Assembly (NCBI GenBank): GCA_009377525.1
Contig: WHTW01000001.1
Span: 74,726 to 138,725 of the forward strand
Origin: Rhodospirillales bacterium
GTDB taxonomy: Bacteria > Pseudomonadota > Alphaproteobacteria > Reyranellales > Reyranellaceae
DNA: 64,000 bases
Reading direction: 5' to 3'
Shown here: positions 29,201 to 36,107 of the stretch, piece by piece
How positions within the stretch are numbered: position 1 is the stretch's first letter
Layout of the letters: the number at the start of each line of letters is the position of its first letter
The notes under the pieces: model-generated
Database searches by the model: none
Seen by the model: only the letters and a program-made list of their open reading frames with translations
What the model was told of the DNA's origin: nothing
Made by a program: the position numbers and the translations under genes

Positions 29201-29450
29201 GGGCGGCGCGTCATTCGACAGCGCGTGGCAGCCGGCCGGCAGCCTTGTGACGGGACTGCCCTATGCCAATCCGTTTGCCGCTCAAGGCCATGAGCTCGGC
29301 ACATGGATCATCGAGGTGACCGAAAACGACGTCTCATCCTTGCCCGCCCCGCTGCGCACAAGCGTCGATGCAGGTGACGCGACGCATCAGCGGCTCAATC
29401 CCGAAGCGTTCGACGATGTCCTTGTCGTTGTTCAGTACGGAGTGACCTGA
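20247..29450 (+). CDS. Tc toxin A component (TcA), 3067 aa, with peptidoglycan-binding-like N-terminus
   Basis: GGAGG precedes ATG 20247. Order: a peptidoglycan-binding-like helical repeat (residues 10-75, DVALLQDDLRRLGF), a carboxypeptidase-regulatory-like beta domain (about 80-165), the long alpha-helical shell with the conserved NIDYCRCEHCQSVLSPAAYL near 628, the neuraminidase-like region (RRWDFPQRWTPWERVDVDIE near 1688), the linker region with FDPTDN near 2128, the pore-forming helices, and the C-terminal TcB-binding domain from about 2710. TcA forms the pentameric bell that binds cells and injects TcC. Usual TcA length is 2300-2500; the extra length is mainly N-terminal. The gene is intact and 41 bases from the TcB-C gene. 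Confidence 0.88.
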   Translation: MKLQGRNLEPNLRGDDVALLQDDLRRLGFAIGDVAGFFGSTTLAAVVAFKRRQGVENPDGGVDQEWARRIDEAVGKLDVTTRVVLGSVRREDGSPLARAVVRAVDKGIRRDAPLGEARTNEEGRYEIRYPARESDASLVVRAVGRDGRDLAASSVVFTARPVEVVDLVTGDELRGQSQFSRVDARLAAALAAEGISATDLAADEVEFVARKHDLDVRQLQQYVSAARLQADSDLPAAVHYALLRPNLPASLPALLAQDPAVLKGTLEAALEENVIAADLRADLDRVLDRLPELSVKEALRPRETGGKASLGDLLGAARLTADQQSGLLTRYLRREGSVEEFWQELEADSTFGRDRVREAQLSLQLGTLTNRHVPLIDALRREGITTTRDLVRFKESDWFALLRRDRGDGRAIGAPADMPGKNEEEKQATYARVLEAIVEDAFPTAFLAARLAEDGDDVVPGAPDTKRDLLTFLERNPDFELARTSPDAYLRRHANALEGVADQSGLRQTLKTFHRLSAITPARKRYAILKPLLQRGWTSARAIARKGSAAVAALKDSLGEKQAQALVNRASLRAAAAETLYAEFSPSMRGVVPIGIFPGINRSPFGNWYEGLPADDPDLPDWRSLFGNIDYCRCEHCQSVLSPAAYLVDILAFVNDHELGEALLVPSRRGDIGNMELSCANTNTPLPYIDLVNEILENVVAGGGAAHQTTWTAAELRAQPEHRNDEAYATLAGAVYPWSLPFSLPHEEAWRYLDHLGVPRDRLMEALRSGGSALERQVAADHLHLGPVAAAIVTGESGHTVQELWGMPGRTLNELRAELRSIPAFLRQAELRYIDLLERLSLLFVNPNGNRVEFEDISVCDLETAHFRNPLSETFLDRFQRFERLRRTIGWSAYDLDRAIAALAPGEQLDDAFLVRLSAMKRLGERLRVAPAEMLSWWSTIDTRTYRPDGLEAELSLYERRFQNKIAFDLDGLTAFELNGDGDELAHLGASVTDHLPSLTAALSVSTSDILTVTDAALGDLDLATISLLFRHASLARALGLPIHDLVSLRQVSGVDPFASPSDTLRFGDIVGHLQAAGIDVPLLLFLLWHRQRPGGREFLSHSGIGTVLNRLRSGLFAIREQTALPQELESQEPPDETPDEAIEQPSAGAFEDFTERQLGQLLDQDDLAQALALIKGSPPADPEAFIRAHLPFLDAEEALGRLVGQDGGPPELDPATQPVQRFTYVLVPLLAHLRRILSEAHVKQTLAAELTLPARAAELLLAETLVSSQGAAERLIEDFLREVFVTSGDDLATERTAADEATADVYAVQFEGYTRLWKAAALATTLELSPDDLDWLQANGSLLNLLDFNELPASASEGELEPDLFAAFARLLDLAQLRKDLPPGEATLFELIEPAIAFDPQADDADEATEDFLERFHAHTGWDLADLTFLASPAALDLTFPDDYRSGHAIRRLMTAIKHLERLGVSASRVVPGWTAPALAAPAAQQIKAAAKAKFDEKQWLRVAESINDELREKQRSALLGFLIADEDRSFETANDVYARYLIDPQMSACMLTSRIKQAISSVQLFVQRVLLNLEDNGLSLSSSAAETWNTWMKQYRIWEAARFLFIFPENWIEPELRDDKTPFFRELETEILQSAISQESVEAAFRHYLEKLKEVARLDLAGIYSENDERHHVFARTPNNPHVYYYRRWDFPQRWTPWERVDVDIEGDHLIPIVLRNRLFLFWPIFSEKPVDENPPQSEGSAAKPQTYLEVTLAWSEYKRGSWASKNLSLAHLVIGSDLFSVADSAKTNTFFRTRSLSSTTYQFNLAYHVASHDATNVLGTFTYDLVTNSVDASQVIVTQADFLEQVWNPPDPAGFTEPLYMKFIERSSPHPHAFIPYDPQKVVLPKTPGRFKIAYPHQYFWFTYDSPFFYEDNKKTFAVYPFDVLKQQGGGIIPDVGISAGVRTTHNVMPDAVDRVVPLFTTMVLAEREGDDLALAASGADEEEGGGGLVSDIRPLDLVGPSPALPAASSEFEKRFRFHAFYHPYVHEFLSLLTRWGLPGLLGMRGTLGASHMGGSSSFFADRYGDPLPHTVMPSYPVEVVSFLRSDAYADYNWELFFHAPLLIADRLRQDQRFEEALRWFHYIFDPTDNLIGQPPQSYWKFRPFFEYDLGSLGAKPIDELLKILSQGSPVYENQVEEWRSNPFNPHAVARLRPIAYQKTVVMKYLDTLIGWGDQLFRRDTIESINEATQLYIFAAEILGPRPTEIPEADAPPAETFNSIEPRLDEFSNALIEIENSQGAILTEAAGPGAGPAPLGTTLYFCVPKNDKLLGYWDTVADRLFKIRHCMNIEGVVRELPLFEPPIPPGLLVQAAAMGVDISSAVNDLNAPLPLYRFQVLTQKASELAAEVKSLGAALLSALEKRDAENLALLRAGLEVQILEAAENIKVQQKEEALEAQSALERGKDLPIARLQYYARLLAGAGNEGISVTIEGADVAEALEAKDLGLNNEEISQLNLAVAAIVLGAGAVLPQMLAGAFSLIPSFSVGIAGFAGSPQASVSFGGGNLSGAASAAAGIMQQLASLLDRGASIAGTVAGFRRRAEEWGQQILLARIEDNMIKEQIEAAKIRVAIAEKEIQVHKKQIEQSKQVQDLMEKKYTNQELYGWMISQLSTVYFQTYQLAYDLAKRAERAFRHELGLVDTNYIQFGYWDNLKKGLLSGERLFHDVKRMEIAYLEQNKRELEITKHVSLVQLDPLALLQLRQHASCEVDIPEVLYDLDFPGHYMRRIKSVSLTLPCVTGPYTGVSCTLTLLRHSVRTLPSLNEPVQETLGAVQAIATSSGQNDSGLFQLDFRDERYLPFERAGAVSRWRLDLPSQFRQFDYDTITDAILHISYTARDGGAAFRSAVELQLQDRLESVISAGEMEGLTQLFSARHDFPNQWHQFLHPVAAATAQALRLDLGEHRFPFMFKGRTISLTAMHLLLKPRRGFALGDGGSLAFTLTREGGASFDSAWQPAGSLVTGLPYANPFAAQGHELGTWIIEVTENDVSSLPAPLRTSVDAGDATHQRLNPEAFDDVLVVVQYGVT

Positions 29451-29770
29451 CTGTTGATGAGGTTCCCCTGCGCAAGGTGCCATTCGAGGTGGTCCAGATC
29501 GACTATCAGTGGACGAACGAGCACATCAAGCTGCTGGCCGACATCCGCCCCCGCCCGAGCACCTCCTTGACCTCCATTTTCAGAAGCTCGATCTATGATC
29601 AACCATCTGTCCGGAGTTTTGCCTGTCTCACCTACGGGGTGCACTCCAGTGCAATCCAACAAGGAGGTCGGGCGGAAACGGCGGGAACGGCGGAAACTCC
29701 AAGCGCCCTGCATCCCGTGATCGCGTTCTGTCTAGAGCACAAACATCGCCCGTGCGCACGAATCCGGTCA

Positions 29771-29794
29771 GATGGAACCGCGCGCGGTTCCATC
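29771..29794. repeat. perfect 24-base palindrome
   Basis: GATGGAACCGCG followed by its exact reverse complement, without a loop. There is no T-run, so it is unlikely to be a terminator. It could be an operator or a degenerate mobile palindrome. Confidence 0.7.
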
Positions 29795-29981
29795 CCAAGC
29801 GGTCGCGCTGCTGGAAACCGCTGACAGCACTGCCTGCAGTCGGGTTGGGCTGCACAAGCCTTGGTATGACGGCGGCGTCGGCCCGCGATAGGTACCCCCT
29901 TCTGGAGCGCCAAAAGTCGCCGAATCGAAACGCGGCATCAGGCGCGCGTCGCCACGGCGTTGCATCACAAAACCATAGTTA

Positions 29982-30010
29982 TTGACAAGCACTGAGATTT
30001 TCGGTAGGAT
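29982..30010 (+). promoter_or_regulatory. sigma-70-like promoter without an obvious gene
   Basis: TTGACA (29982-29987), a 17-base spacer, and TAGGAT (30005-30010), in the most AT-rich stretch of the area. It points into about 250 bases that hold no plus-strand gene, so the product would be an untranslated RNA or an antisense transcript to the hydrolase. Confidence 0.45.
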
Positions 30011-30264
30011 TCGACGTCTGTCGCTCTATGCATCGTTGATCCGATCCACCTCAGCCGGTGCGCCAGGCCGCTCCGGCAGGGCGGCGGTGCGAGAGGTCGC
30101 TCTCGCCATCGGCCACGAGACGCTCTGCCGGGACTGCCGCAAAGCATTTCATTGGTCATAGCCGCGCCCCGCGCTTGTACAGGCGCAGGCGGCAGAGCCG
30201 AGCAGTCCTGCCACCTGCGCGCCGCCCTTCGAGCCCAACCCGGCAAATCCCCTGTGCAACGGGA

Positions 30265-31317
30265 CTAGTCCTTCTCCGGCATGACCGACGGATGGACCGT
30301 CTGGTCGACTGGTGGCTCGGGTGGCGGCGCCAGCCGGCCGGGGATCGGCTTGATGAAGGCCGCGACTGCAGCAGCCGTCGCCTTGGGATTCTCCTCCATC
30401 GGGTTGTGGCCCAGCGCCTCGAAGATCTCGAGTTCCGAGCCCTTGATGTCGTTTTGAAAGCGGAAGGCGTCAGCGGTCGGCACCCAGCGGTCCTTGCCGC
30501 CCCAGAGGATCAGCGTCGGCACGTCGAGCCGCTTCAGCGGCGTCGGATCGAGCGGCTCCTGGGTGCGGGCGCGCTGCAGCGTCGCCTCGCGGTTGCCGGG
30601 GAAGCGCTGCAGCTCGGCGTAGCGGCGGATGCGCTCGGGAGTCACCATCGCCGGATCGGCGTAGACCTCGGTGAGCGAGCGCCGCACCAGGCTCTCGGGC
30701 TTGAAGTAGATGCCGATGTTGCCGACGACGGGCATGCGCGCCAAGCGGATGGGCAGCGGCGCGTCGCCAGTGGTGCGCGGATAGCCCGCGGCATCGACCA
30801 GGATGAGCTGGCTGACGCGGTCGTGCCGTGTCGCGGCAAAGGTCCAGGCCACGGCGCCGCCCATCGAATGGCCGACCAGCACGAAGCGGTCGAGGTTCAG
30901 CGTGTCTACAAGGACCTCAACGAAATCGGCATAGGATTCGATCGTATATTCGTCGCGCGGCCACACGCCGGTCAGGCCATGTCCCGGCAGATCGACCGAG
31001 ATCAGCCGCGTCATGCCCGAAAGCTCCCGCGCCCAGCCTTCCCACACATGCAGCGAGCCCATCGAGCCATGGATCAGCACCACCGGGGTGCTGTCGGGAT
31101 CACCCTGCTCGCGGACATGCGCGCGCACGCCGCCGACATCGATGAACTTCGAGCGGTCGTTGGCATAGCGTGCGATCAGCGTCTCGGCCGGCAGGTCGGG
31201 CGAATAGGCCCACAGCGCCACACCCGCCAGTGCGCCCAGCACGAACAGCACGACGATCGGCCAGTGACGTCGGGGGCGCCGACGCGGCGCCTCGTTCCTA
31301 CGACGACGCGGCGGCAT
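30265..31317 (-). CDS. membrane-anchored alpha/beta hydrolase
   Basis: From ATG 31317 (GGAAG upstream; overlapping the end of the channel gene by 20 bases) the protein has 350 residues. A basic N-terminus and one hydrophobic helix (HWPIVVLFVLGALAGVALWA) suggest an anchored, periplasm-facing enzyme. The hydrolase core shows HGSMGS, the nucleophile elbow GHSMGG, the acid in GGKDRWVP and the base in LGHNPMEENP. It is a typical alpha/beta hydrolase of unknown substrate. The Pro-rich tail is not conserved in type. The overlap with the channel gene implies cotranscription. Confidence 0.85.
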   Translation of the reverse strand: MPPRRRRNEAPRRRPRRHWPIVVLFVLGALAGVALWAYSPDLPAETLIARYANDRSKFIDVGGVRAHVREQGDPDSTPVVLIHGSMGSLHVWEGWARELSGMTRLISVDLPGHGLTGVWPRDEYTIESYADFVEVLVDTLNLDRFVLVGHSMGGAVAWTFAATRHDRVSQLILVDAAGYPRTTGDAPLPIRLARMPVVGNIGIYFKPESLVRRSLTEVYADPAMVTPERIRRYAELQRFPGNREATLQRARTQEPLDPTPLKRLDVPTLILWGGKDRWVPTADAFRFQNDIKGSELEIFEALGHNPMEENPKATAAAVAAFIKPIPGRLAPPPEPPVDQTVHPSVMPEKD

Positions 31318-33709
31318 CGGTCGGCTTCCGCGGCAGGAGGTCGGCAACCGGGAGGTTCTCGATGCCGCGCAGGCGCCGCTGCGGCACCGGCGCGGGATCG
31401 ACGATCTTGAGCTCGATCAGCTTGGCCAGGATCGCCTTGTTGAGGTCGTTGCCCACCACCAGGCGGTCTTCGAGGCGGGCGACGAACACGAACAGCTCGA
31501 AGTCGAGGCCGCTGGTCGTGATCTGGATGAAGCGTACGATCGGCGCCGGCACGCGCAACACGCGCGGATGGGCGAGGGCGGCTTCGCGCAGCAGCCCTTC
31601 CATGACCGCGACGTCCGTGCCCAGTCCCACCGTGAGCTTGATCTCGACGCGGCTCGACGTGTCGGAATAGGTGCGGTTCACCACGGGATTCTGCAAGAAC
31701 ATGCTGTTGGGCACCAGCACGTGCGTGCGCTGGAAGGTCTCGATCTCGGTGGCGCGAATGTTGATGCGCCGCACGAAGCCCTCATGCCCGCTCACCGCCA
31801 CCCAGTCGCCCGCCTTGATCGGCCGCTCGACCAGCAGGAAGACGCCGGAGATGACGTTGTTGGCGATGTTCTGCAAGCCCAAGCCGATGCCGACAGAGAG
31901 CGCACCCAGCACGATCGCGAGGTTGGTGAAGTCGATGCCGAGCGCACTGATGCCGATCAGGATCGCCACGATCACGCCGATATAGTTGAGGCCGGCGTCG
32001 ATCGACTGGCGCAGCGGCATCGGCGCATCGACGGTCGGCAGCACGCGATCGCGCACCACGCTGCGAATCAGCCGCGCCAGCAGGATGCAGACGATGAAGG
32101 CCGCGATCGCCACGGCGATGTTGCCGAGCGAGATGGTGATGCCGCCGATCTGCACGCCGCGGATGAGGTGGCCGGCGCCGTTCAGGATGGCGTCGGTGTC
32201 GACGCCCCAGGCGGCCGGGATGAGGATGGCAAGCAATGCCAGCAGGACGACGTCGACCACCAGCATCACGAGGTGCTGGCCGCGCAGGGTCGCATCGGCC
32301 GGCAGGCCGAGGCGATGGCGCACCCACTTGCCCGACGGCGTGTCGGCCGCCGCCGCCTCCTCGAGCAGGTCGCCGATCAGGCGGTGCAGAAGCAGCGTGA
32401 CGGCGATCAGCAGGCAGGTGAAGTAGATGGCGTTGTGCAGTTGGGCCGCAAGCGTGGCGTAGCCCAACAGCGCGAACACGATCGATGACAGGACCGCGAC
32501 GCTGAGCAGCAGGCGGGCGGCCGACCACCAGGTGCCGCCGATCATGCTCGAACGATCTTCGCCTTCGGGCTGGGTCGCATGCCAGGCCCGATTGGCCAGC
32601 GCCGGCAGCGTGAACAGCGAGATGACGGTGGCCAGCACCAGGGCGCCGACCGCCCACAGCGCATCGGTTTCGCTGCCGCTGCGCATCAGGGCGACGTAGA
32701 TGAAATCGACGGTGAGGCCGACGGCCATCAGGCGACGCAGTGTCTGCGACAGAGCATGCGCGCTCGCATTGGTGAAAGGCAGGATGCGCCACGCCGGACG
32801 ATGCGGCGACAGAGCGGTGGTGGTAAGGCCCACGACCAGCAGGAAGGTGATCACCCGGCTGATCAGCTCGGGCAGCAGCACGTTGATCGGCGATGGCGGC
32901 GTGGTCGCCGCCAGAAGCTTGCCGATCAGCCAGACCGCCAGGATCGGCACCAGGACCAGGCCGACGCCGTCGATGGCTGCCGTGACGGTGCGGTCGCGCT
33001 GGCCGGGCTCGACCGCCTCGCCGCGGCCGAAGCGGCGGCGCAGGAAGCGGCCGGCGGCCCACAGCACGACGGTGAGGATGGCCCAGCCGCCCAGGGCGGC
33101 GAGATCGCGGTCGTCGAACTGCAGGCCGGCGCCCAGCCATGCGCGGGTCGCCGCCGACAGCGCCTGCAGCGAGGCGATGAACTCGGGCCCGAGCTTGTTC
33201 CAGACGTCGCGAGACAGGGGTGAGGCGTCGCGGCGCAGCAGCGTGCGCAGCATGACCTCGCCGCGCAGCTTGGTCAGGCGTTCGATGAGCTGGTCGGCGC
33301 GGGCGATCACCACGTCGCATTGCTTGACCCTGCCCTCGCTGACCGCGGCCTGCTCGGTCAGCCGCTCGCGATCGGCCTTCACCGCGTCCGATTCGGGGAC
33401 GGCATCCTTGGCCGACTTGGCTTCCAGCGGTGCCAGAAGCTTGCGCGTGTCGGCGAGGTCGCCGCGGGCCAGATTGGCCGCGGCTGCCGCGGCGGCCCGC
33501 ACCTCGCCCGCCTGCTCGCGCAGGGCGTCGATCTCGACCGGCAGCAGGCTCGCCTGTTCGGCGCGGGTGGCGATGCGGTCGAGCTGGCGTGTCCACAGCT
33601 CGACGAGCTGGCCGAACGGCCGCTGCGGCGCCGCTGCCGTCTGGGCCAACGCCGGGCCGGCTATGACCAGCAGCAGGAGAAGCCACGCCAGACGGATGGG
33701 AAAGCGCAC
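31298..33709 (-). CDS. MscS-type mechanosensitive channel with DUF3772-like N-terminus
   Basis: The GTG at 33709 was chosen because it starts a signal peptide (VRFPIRLAWLLLLLVIAGPA) with GAGG upstream; the frame is open to 34054 without coding character. Length is 803 residues. A periplasmic helical domain (about 25-200), several transmembrane helices, and a C-terminal MscS core (from about 560) with the pore helix LGALSVGIGLGLQNIANNVI and the beta domain VERPIKAGDWVAVSG are clear. Large MscS-like channels open on membrane stretch. It lies divergent from the dehydrogenase gene. Confidence 0.88.
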   Translation of the reverse strand: MRFPIRLAWLLLLLVIAGPALAQTAAAPQRPFGQLVELWTRQLDRIATRAEQASLLPVEIDALREQAGEVRAAAAAAANLARGDLADTRKLLAPLEAKSAKDAVPESDAVKADRERLTEQAAVSEGRVKQCDVVIARADQLIERLTKLRGEVMLRTLLRRDASPLSRDVWNKLGPEFIASLQALSAATRAWLGAGLQFDDRDLAALGGWAILTVVLWAAGRFLRRRFGRGEAVEPGQRDRTVTAAIDGVGLVLVPILAVWLIGKLLAATTPPSPINVLLPELISRVITFLLVVGLTTTALSPHRPAWRILPFTNASAHALSQTLRRLMAVGLTVDFIYVALMRSGSETDALWAVGALVLATVISLFTLPALANRAWHATQPEGEDRSSMIGGTWWSAARLLLSVAVLSSIVFALLGYATLAAQLHNAIYFTCLLIAVTLLLHRLIGDLLEEAAAADTPSGKWVRHRLGLPADATLRGQHLVMLVVDVVLLALLAILIPAAWGVDTDAILNGAGHLIRGVQIGGITISLGNIAVAIAAFIVCILLARLIRSVVRDRVLPTVDAPMPLRQSIDAGLNYIGVIVAILIGISALGIDFTNLAIVLGALSVGIGLGLQNIANNVISGVFLLVERPIKAGDWVAVSGHEGFVRRINIRATEIETFQRTHVLVPNSMFLQNPVVNRTYSDTSSRVEIKLTVGLGTDVAVMEGLLREAALAHPRVLRVPAPIVRFIQITTSGLDFELFVFVARLEDRLVVGNDLNKAILAKLIELKIVDPAPVPQRRLRGIENLPVADLLPRKPTDAAASS

Positions 33710-33804
33710 GCAGGCCTCGTTGCTCAGCGCCGGTTTACCACGCGGGTCGGAGGGCCGTCTTGCCGGCCCCTGGGGGGCCAAATTTGGGTGGATTCCCGCG
33801 GCTT

Positions 33805-33840
33805 TTCCGCGTCGGTTGACAGGGCTGTCCCGACGCGGAA
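33805..33840. promoter_or_regulatory. inverted repeat between divergent genes
   Basis: TTCCGCGTCGG pairs with CCGACGCGGAA, and inside it GACAG pairs with CTGTC around a GG loop. A TTGACA hexamer lies inside the structure at 33814-33819. It sits 41 bases before the dehydrogenase start and could be an operator or a hairpin in the leader. Confidence 0.5.
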
Positions 33841-33881
33841 CCTTGCGCCCCGAAAGCGAAATCCCGGGAGGAGATGAAGGC

Positions 33882-34982
33882 ATGGCCGAGGGCAAGAGTT
33901 CAGTCGGTGAAGTCAGGATCAAGCCCGATCGGCTGCATGCTTTCACCATGGCGATCTGCCGGGCCGACGGCAGCTCCGACCGGGAAGCGCGCCTGGTCGC
34001 CGACCATCTGGTGCTGGCCAACCTGTTCGGCCACGACAGCCACGGGGTCGGCATGATCCCGCATTACATCCAGAACACCGGCACCGGCGCCTGCGTCCGT
34101 AACAATCATGCAAAGATCATCCGCGACAACGGGGCCGTGATCGTGATCGACGGCGGCGCGGGCTACGGCCAGGTCGTCGCCAAGGAAGCCATGGATATCG
34201 GCATCGAGCGGGCCAAGCAGCACGGCGTGTGCGTCGTCGGCCTCACCAACGCGCACCATATCGGGCGCATCGGCCATTGGGGCGAGCAGTGCGCGCGCGC
34301 CGGCATGGTGAGCACGCACTGGGTGAACGTGCACGGCCACAAATCGCTGGTGGCGCCGTTCGGCGGCGCCGAGCCGCGCTTCACCACCAACCCCTACTGC
34401 ACGGCGGTGCCGCGCAAGGGCAAGGAGCCGATCGTGCTCGACTTCGCCACCAGCCAGGTGGCGGCGGGCAAGGTGCGGGTGGCCAACAACAAGAAGGTGC
34501 AGATGGAGGAAGGCCTGCTGATCGACGCGGCCGGCCGTCCCACCACCGATCCCGGCGTGCTCTACAATCCGCCGTTCGGCGCCATCCTGCCGTTCGGCCT
34601 GCACAAGGGCGGCGGTCTCGCGGTGATCTGCGATCTGTTGGCCGGCGCGCTGACCGGCGGGCGTACGCACAGCCCGCGCACCAAGAAGGACAGCACCGAC
34701 ATCATCAACAACATGCTGTCGATCATCATCGATCCCAAGGCGATGGGCGGCACCGAGATGTTCGAGGACGAGGTCGAGACCTTCATCACCTGGGTGAAGT
34801 CGGCCAAGCCGCAGCCCGGCGTGCCGGAAGTCTTGGCGCCTGGCGAGCCCGAGCGCGCCCGCAAGGTCGACCGCGAGAAGAACGGCGTGCCGATCGACGG
34901 CACGACCTGGCAGCAGCTTCTGGACGTGGCGCGCAAAGTACGGCTGAACGACACCGAGATTCCGCAGATGGCCGCTGCCTGA
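33882..34982 (+). CDS. malate/L-lactate dehydrogenase (Ldh2/YlbC) family oxidoreductase
   Basis: GGGAGGAG precedes ATG 33882. The 366-residue protein shows the family marks HDSHGVGM, a GYGQVVAKEAMDIGIERAK helix, TNAHHIGRIG with the catalytic-region histidines, and the nucleotide-binding PFGGAEPRFTTNP. These NAD(P)-dependent enzymes oxidise 2-hydroxyacids and use a fold different from classical lactate dehydrogenases. It is followed 21 bases on by a glutathione transferase gene in the same direction; a shared role is not evident. No signal peptide. Confidence 0.88.
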   Translation: MAEGKSSVGEVRIKPDRLHAFTMAICRADGSSDREARLVADHLVLANLFGHDSHGVGMIPHYIQNTGTGACVRNNHAKIIRDNGAVIVIDGGAGYGQVVAKEAMDIGIERAKQHGVCVVGLTNAHHIGRIGHWGEQCARAGMVSTHWVNVHGHKSLVAPFGGAEPRFTTNPYCTAVPRKGKEPIVLDFATSQVAAGKVRVANNKKVQMEEGLLIDAAGRPTTDPGVLYNPPFGAILPFGLHKGGGLAVICDLLAGALTGGRTHSPRTKKDSTDIINNMLSIIIDPKAMGGTEMFEDEVETFITWVKSAKPQPGVPEVLAPGEPERARKVDREKNGVPIDGTTWQQLLDVARKVRLNDTEIPQMAAA

Positions 34983-35003
34983 AACAACAGGGGGAGAGCG
35001 ACA

Positions 35004-35624
35004 ATGGCCAAGATGAGACTCTACTATTCGCCGTCGTCACCCTATGCCCGCAAGGTCAGGGTGCTGGCGCTGGAGACCAAGCTCGACAAGAAGATCGAGA
35101 TGATCAACGTGGCGCTGACGCCGGTGGCGCCCAACGCCGATGTCGACAAGCACAATCCCATCGGCAAGATCCCGGCGCTGTCGGTCAAGGGCATGGACCT
35201 CTTCGACTCACCGGTGATCTGCGAGTATCTCGACCAGCAGCACAAGAGCCGCAAGCTGCTGCCGCGCAAGGGCCGCGACCGCTGGGTGGCGCTGCGCCTG
35301 CAGGCGATGGGTGACGGCCTGCTCGATGCCGCACTGCTGACACGCTACGAGAACTTCCTGCGGCCCGAGGACAAACGCTGGCCCGACTGGACCAAGGGCC
35401 AGATGAAGAAGATCGACGGCGTGCTCGACCAGCTCGAGGCCGAGGCAAAGTCGCTCAAGGGCAAGCCGACGCTCGGCACGATCACGATCGGCTGCGCGCT
35501 GGGCTATCTCGATTTCCGCTTCGGCAACCACGACTGGCGCGCCAAGCGGCCCAAGCTCGCCAAGTGGTACGCTGCCTTCACCAAGCTGCCGTCGATGAAG
35601 GCGACGGTGCCGCCACCCAACTGA
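35004..35624 (+). CDS. glutathione S-transferase family protein
   Basis: The 206-residue protein has the N-terminal thioredoxin-like GST domain with the motif YYSPSSPYARKVRVLALE, the cis-proline in KIPAL and the Asp-Ser pair DSPVICEYL that binds the gamma-glutamyl group, then an all-helical C-terminal domain. It probably conjugates glutathione to small electrophiles. GGGGGAGAG precedes the ATG. It sits between the dehydrogenase and a cupin gene, ten bases apart, as one transcript. Confidence 0.9.
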   Translation: MAKMRLYYSPSSPYARKVRVLALETKLDKKIEMINVALTPVAPNADVDKHNPIGKIPALSVKGMDLFDSPVICEYLDQQHKSRKLLPRKGRDRWVALRLQAMGDGLLDAALLTRYENFLRPEDKRWPDWTKGQMKKIDGVLDQLEAEAKSLKGKPTLGTITIGCALGYLDFRFGNHDWRAKRPKLAKWYAAFTKLPSMKATVPPPN

Positions 35625-35634
35625 GACCATTGGC

Positions 35635-36060
35635 GTGACGGCCGACGAGATCATTGCCCGTCTCGGGATGAAGCCTCATCCCGAGGGTGGACACTACGTC
35701 GAGACATTCCGCGCGCCGGGCGAAGGACGCAGCTCCGGAACGGCGATCTACTTCCTGCTCAAGGCCGGCGAACGCTCGCACTGGCACCGGGTCGATGCCG
35801 ACGAGATCTGGCATCACTATGCCGGCGCGCCGCTGGAGCTTTCGATGAGCGATGGCGGCAAGAGCGTGCGTCATCTCCGGCTCGGCACCGATTTCGGTGT
35901 CGGCGAGCAGCCGCAGGCGGTGGTGCCGCGTCATGTCTGGCAGGCGGCGCGCTCGCTCGGCGCCTGGACGCTGGTCGGCTGCACGGTCTCGCCGGGCTTC
36001 GAGTTCAAGGGCTTCGAGATGGCGCCGCCGGAGTGGGAGCCACGCCCCTGGCCGTCCTGA
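35635..36060 (+). CDS. cupin family protein (DUF985)
   Basis: The GTG at 35635 lies ten bases after the GST stop. The 141-residue protein matches DUF985 cupins: MKPHPEGGHYVETFR, the metal-ligand type segment HWHRVDADEIWHHYAG and the closing CTVSPGFEFKGFEMA. The fold is a small beta barrel. The enzymatic role of this family is not known; some members resemble sugar epimerases. No membrane segment. Confidence 0.85.
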   Translation: MTADEIIARLGMKPHPEGGHYVETFRAPGEGRSSGTAIYFLLKAGERSHWHRVDADEIWHHYAGAPLELSMSDGGKSVRHLRLGTDFGVGEQPQAVVPRHVWQAARSLGAWTLVGCTVSPGFEFKGFEMAPPEWEPRPWPS

Positions 36061-36107
36061 CGTATGGCGCCCGGACCGGGGTGCGTGGCCGTCGTTTCGC
36101 GGCTACG

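Larger units (their letters stand above)
29451..30264. other. gene-poor region after the Tc locus
   Basis: About 810 bases with no convincing gene. The first 170 bases hold a plus-strand frame that reads VPFEVVQIDYQWTNEHIKLL, protein-like but without partner sequence and soon degenerate; it may be a remnant. A perfect 24-base palindrome lies at 29771-29794 and a promoter-like pair at 29982-30010. AT content rises around 29960-30010. Nothing recognisable follows up to the hydrolase end at 30265. Confidence 0.5.

Noticed and set aside
30001..30264. Possible tRNA or known structured RNA after the orphan promoter
   Set aside because: A TTCGAGCCC-like string is present, but no cloverleaf, acceptor stem or anticodon arm can be built.
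31782..33686. Second long frame on the minus strand over the channel gene
   Set aside because: Only the other frame contains the MscS motifs and membrane helices. This one is Arg and Pro-rich.
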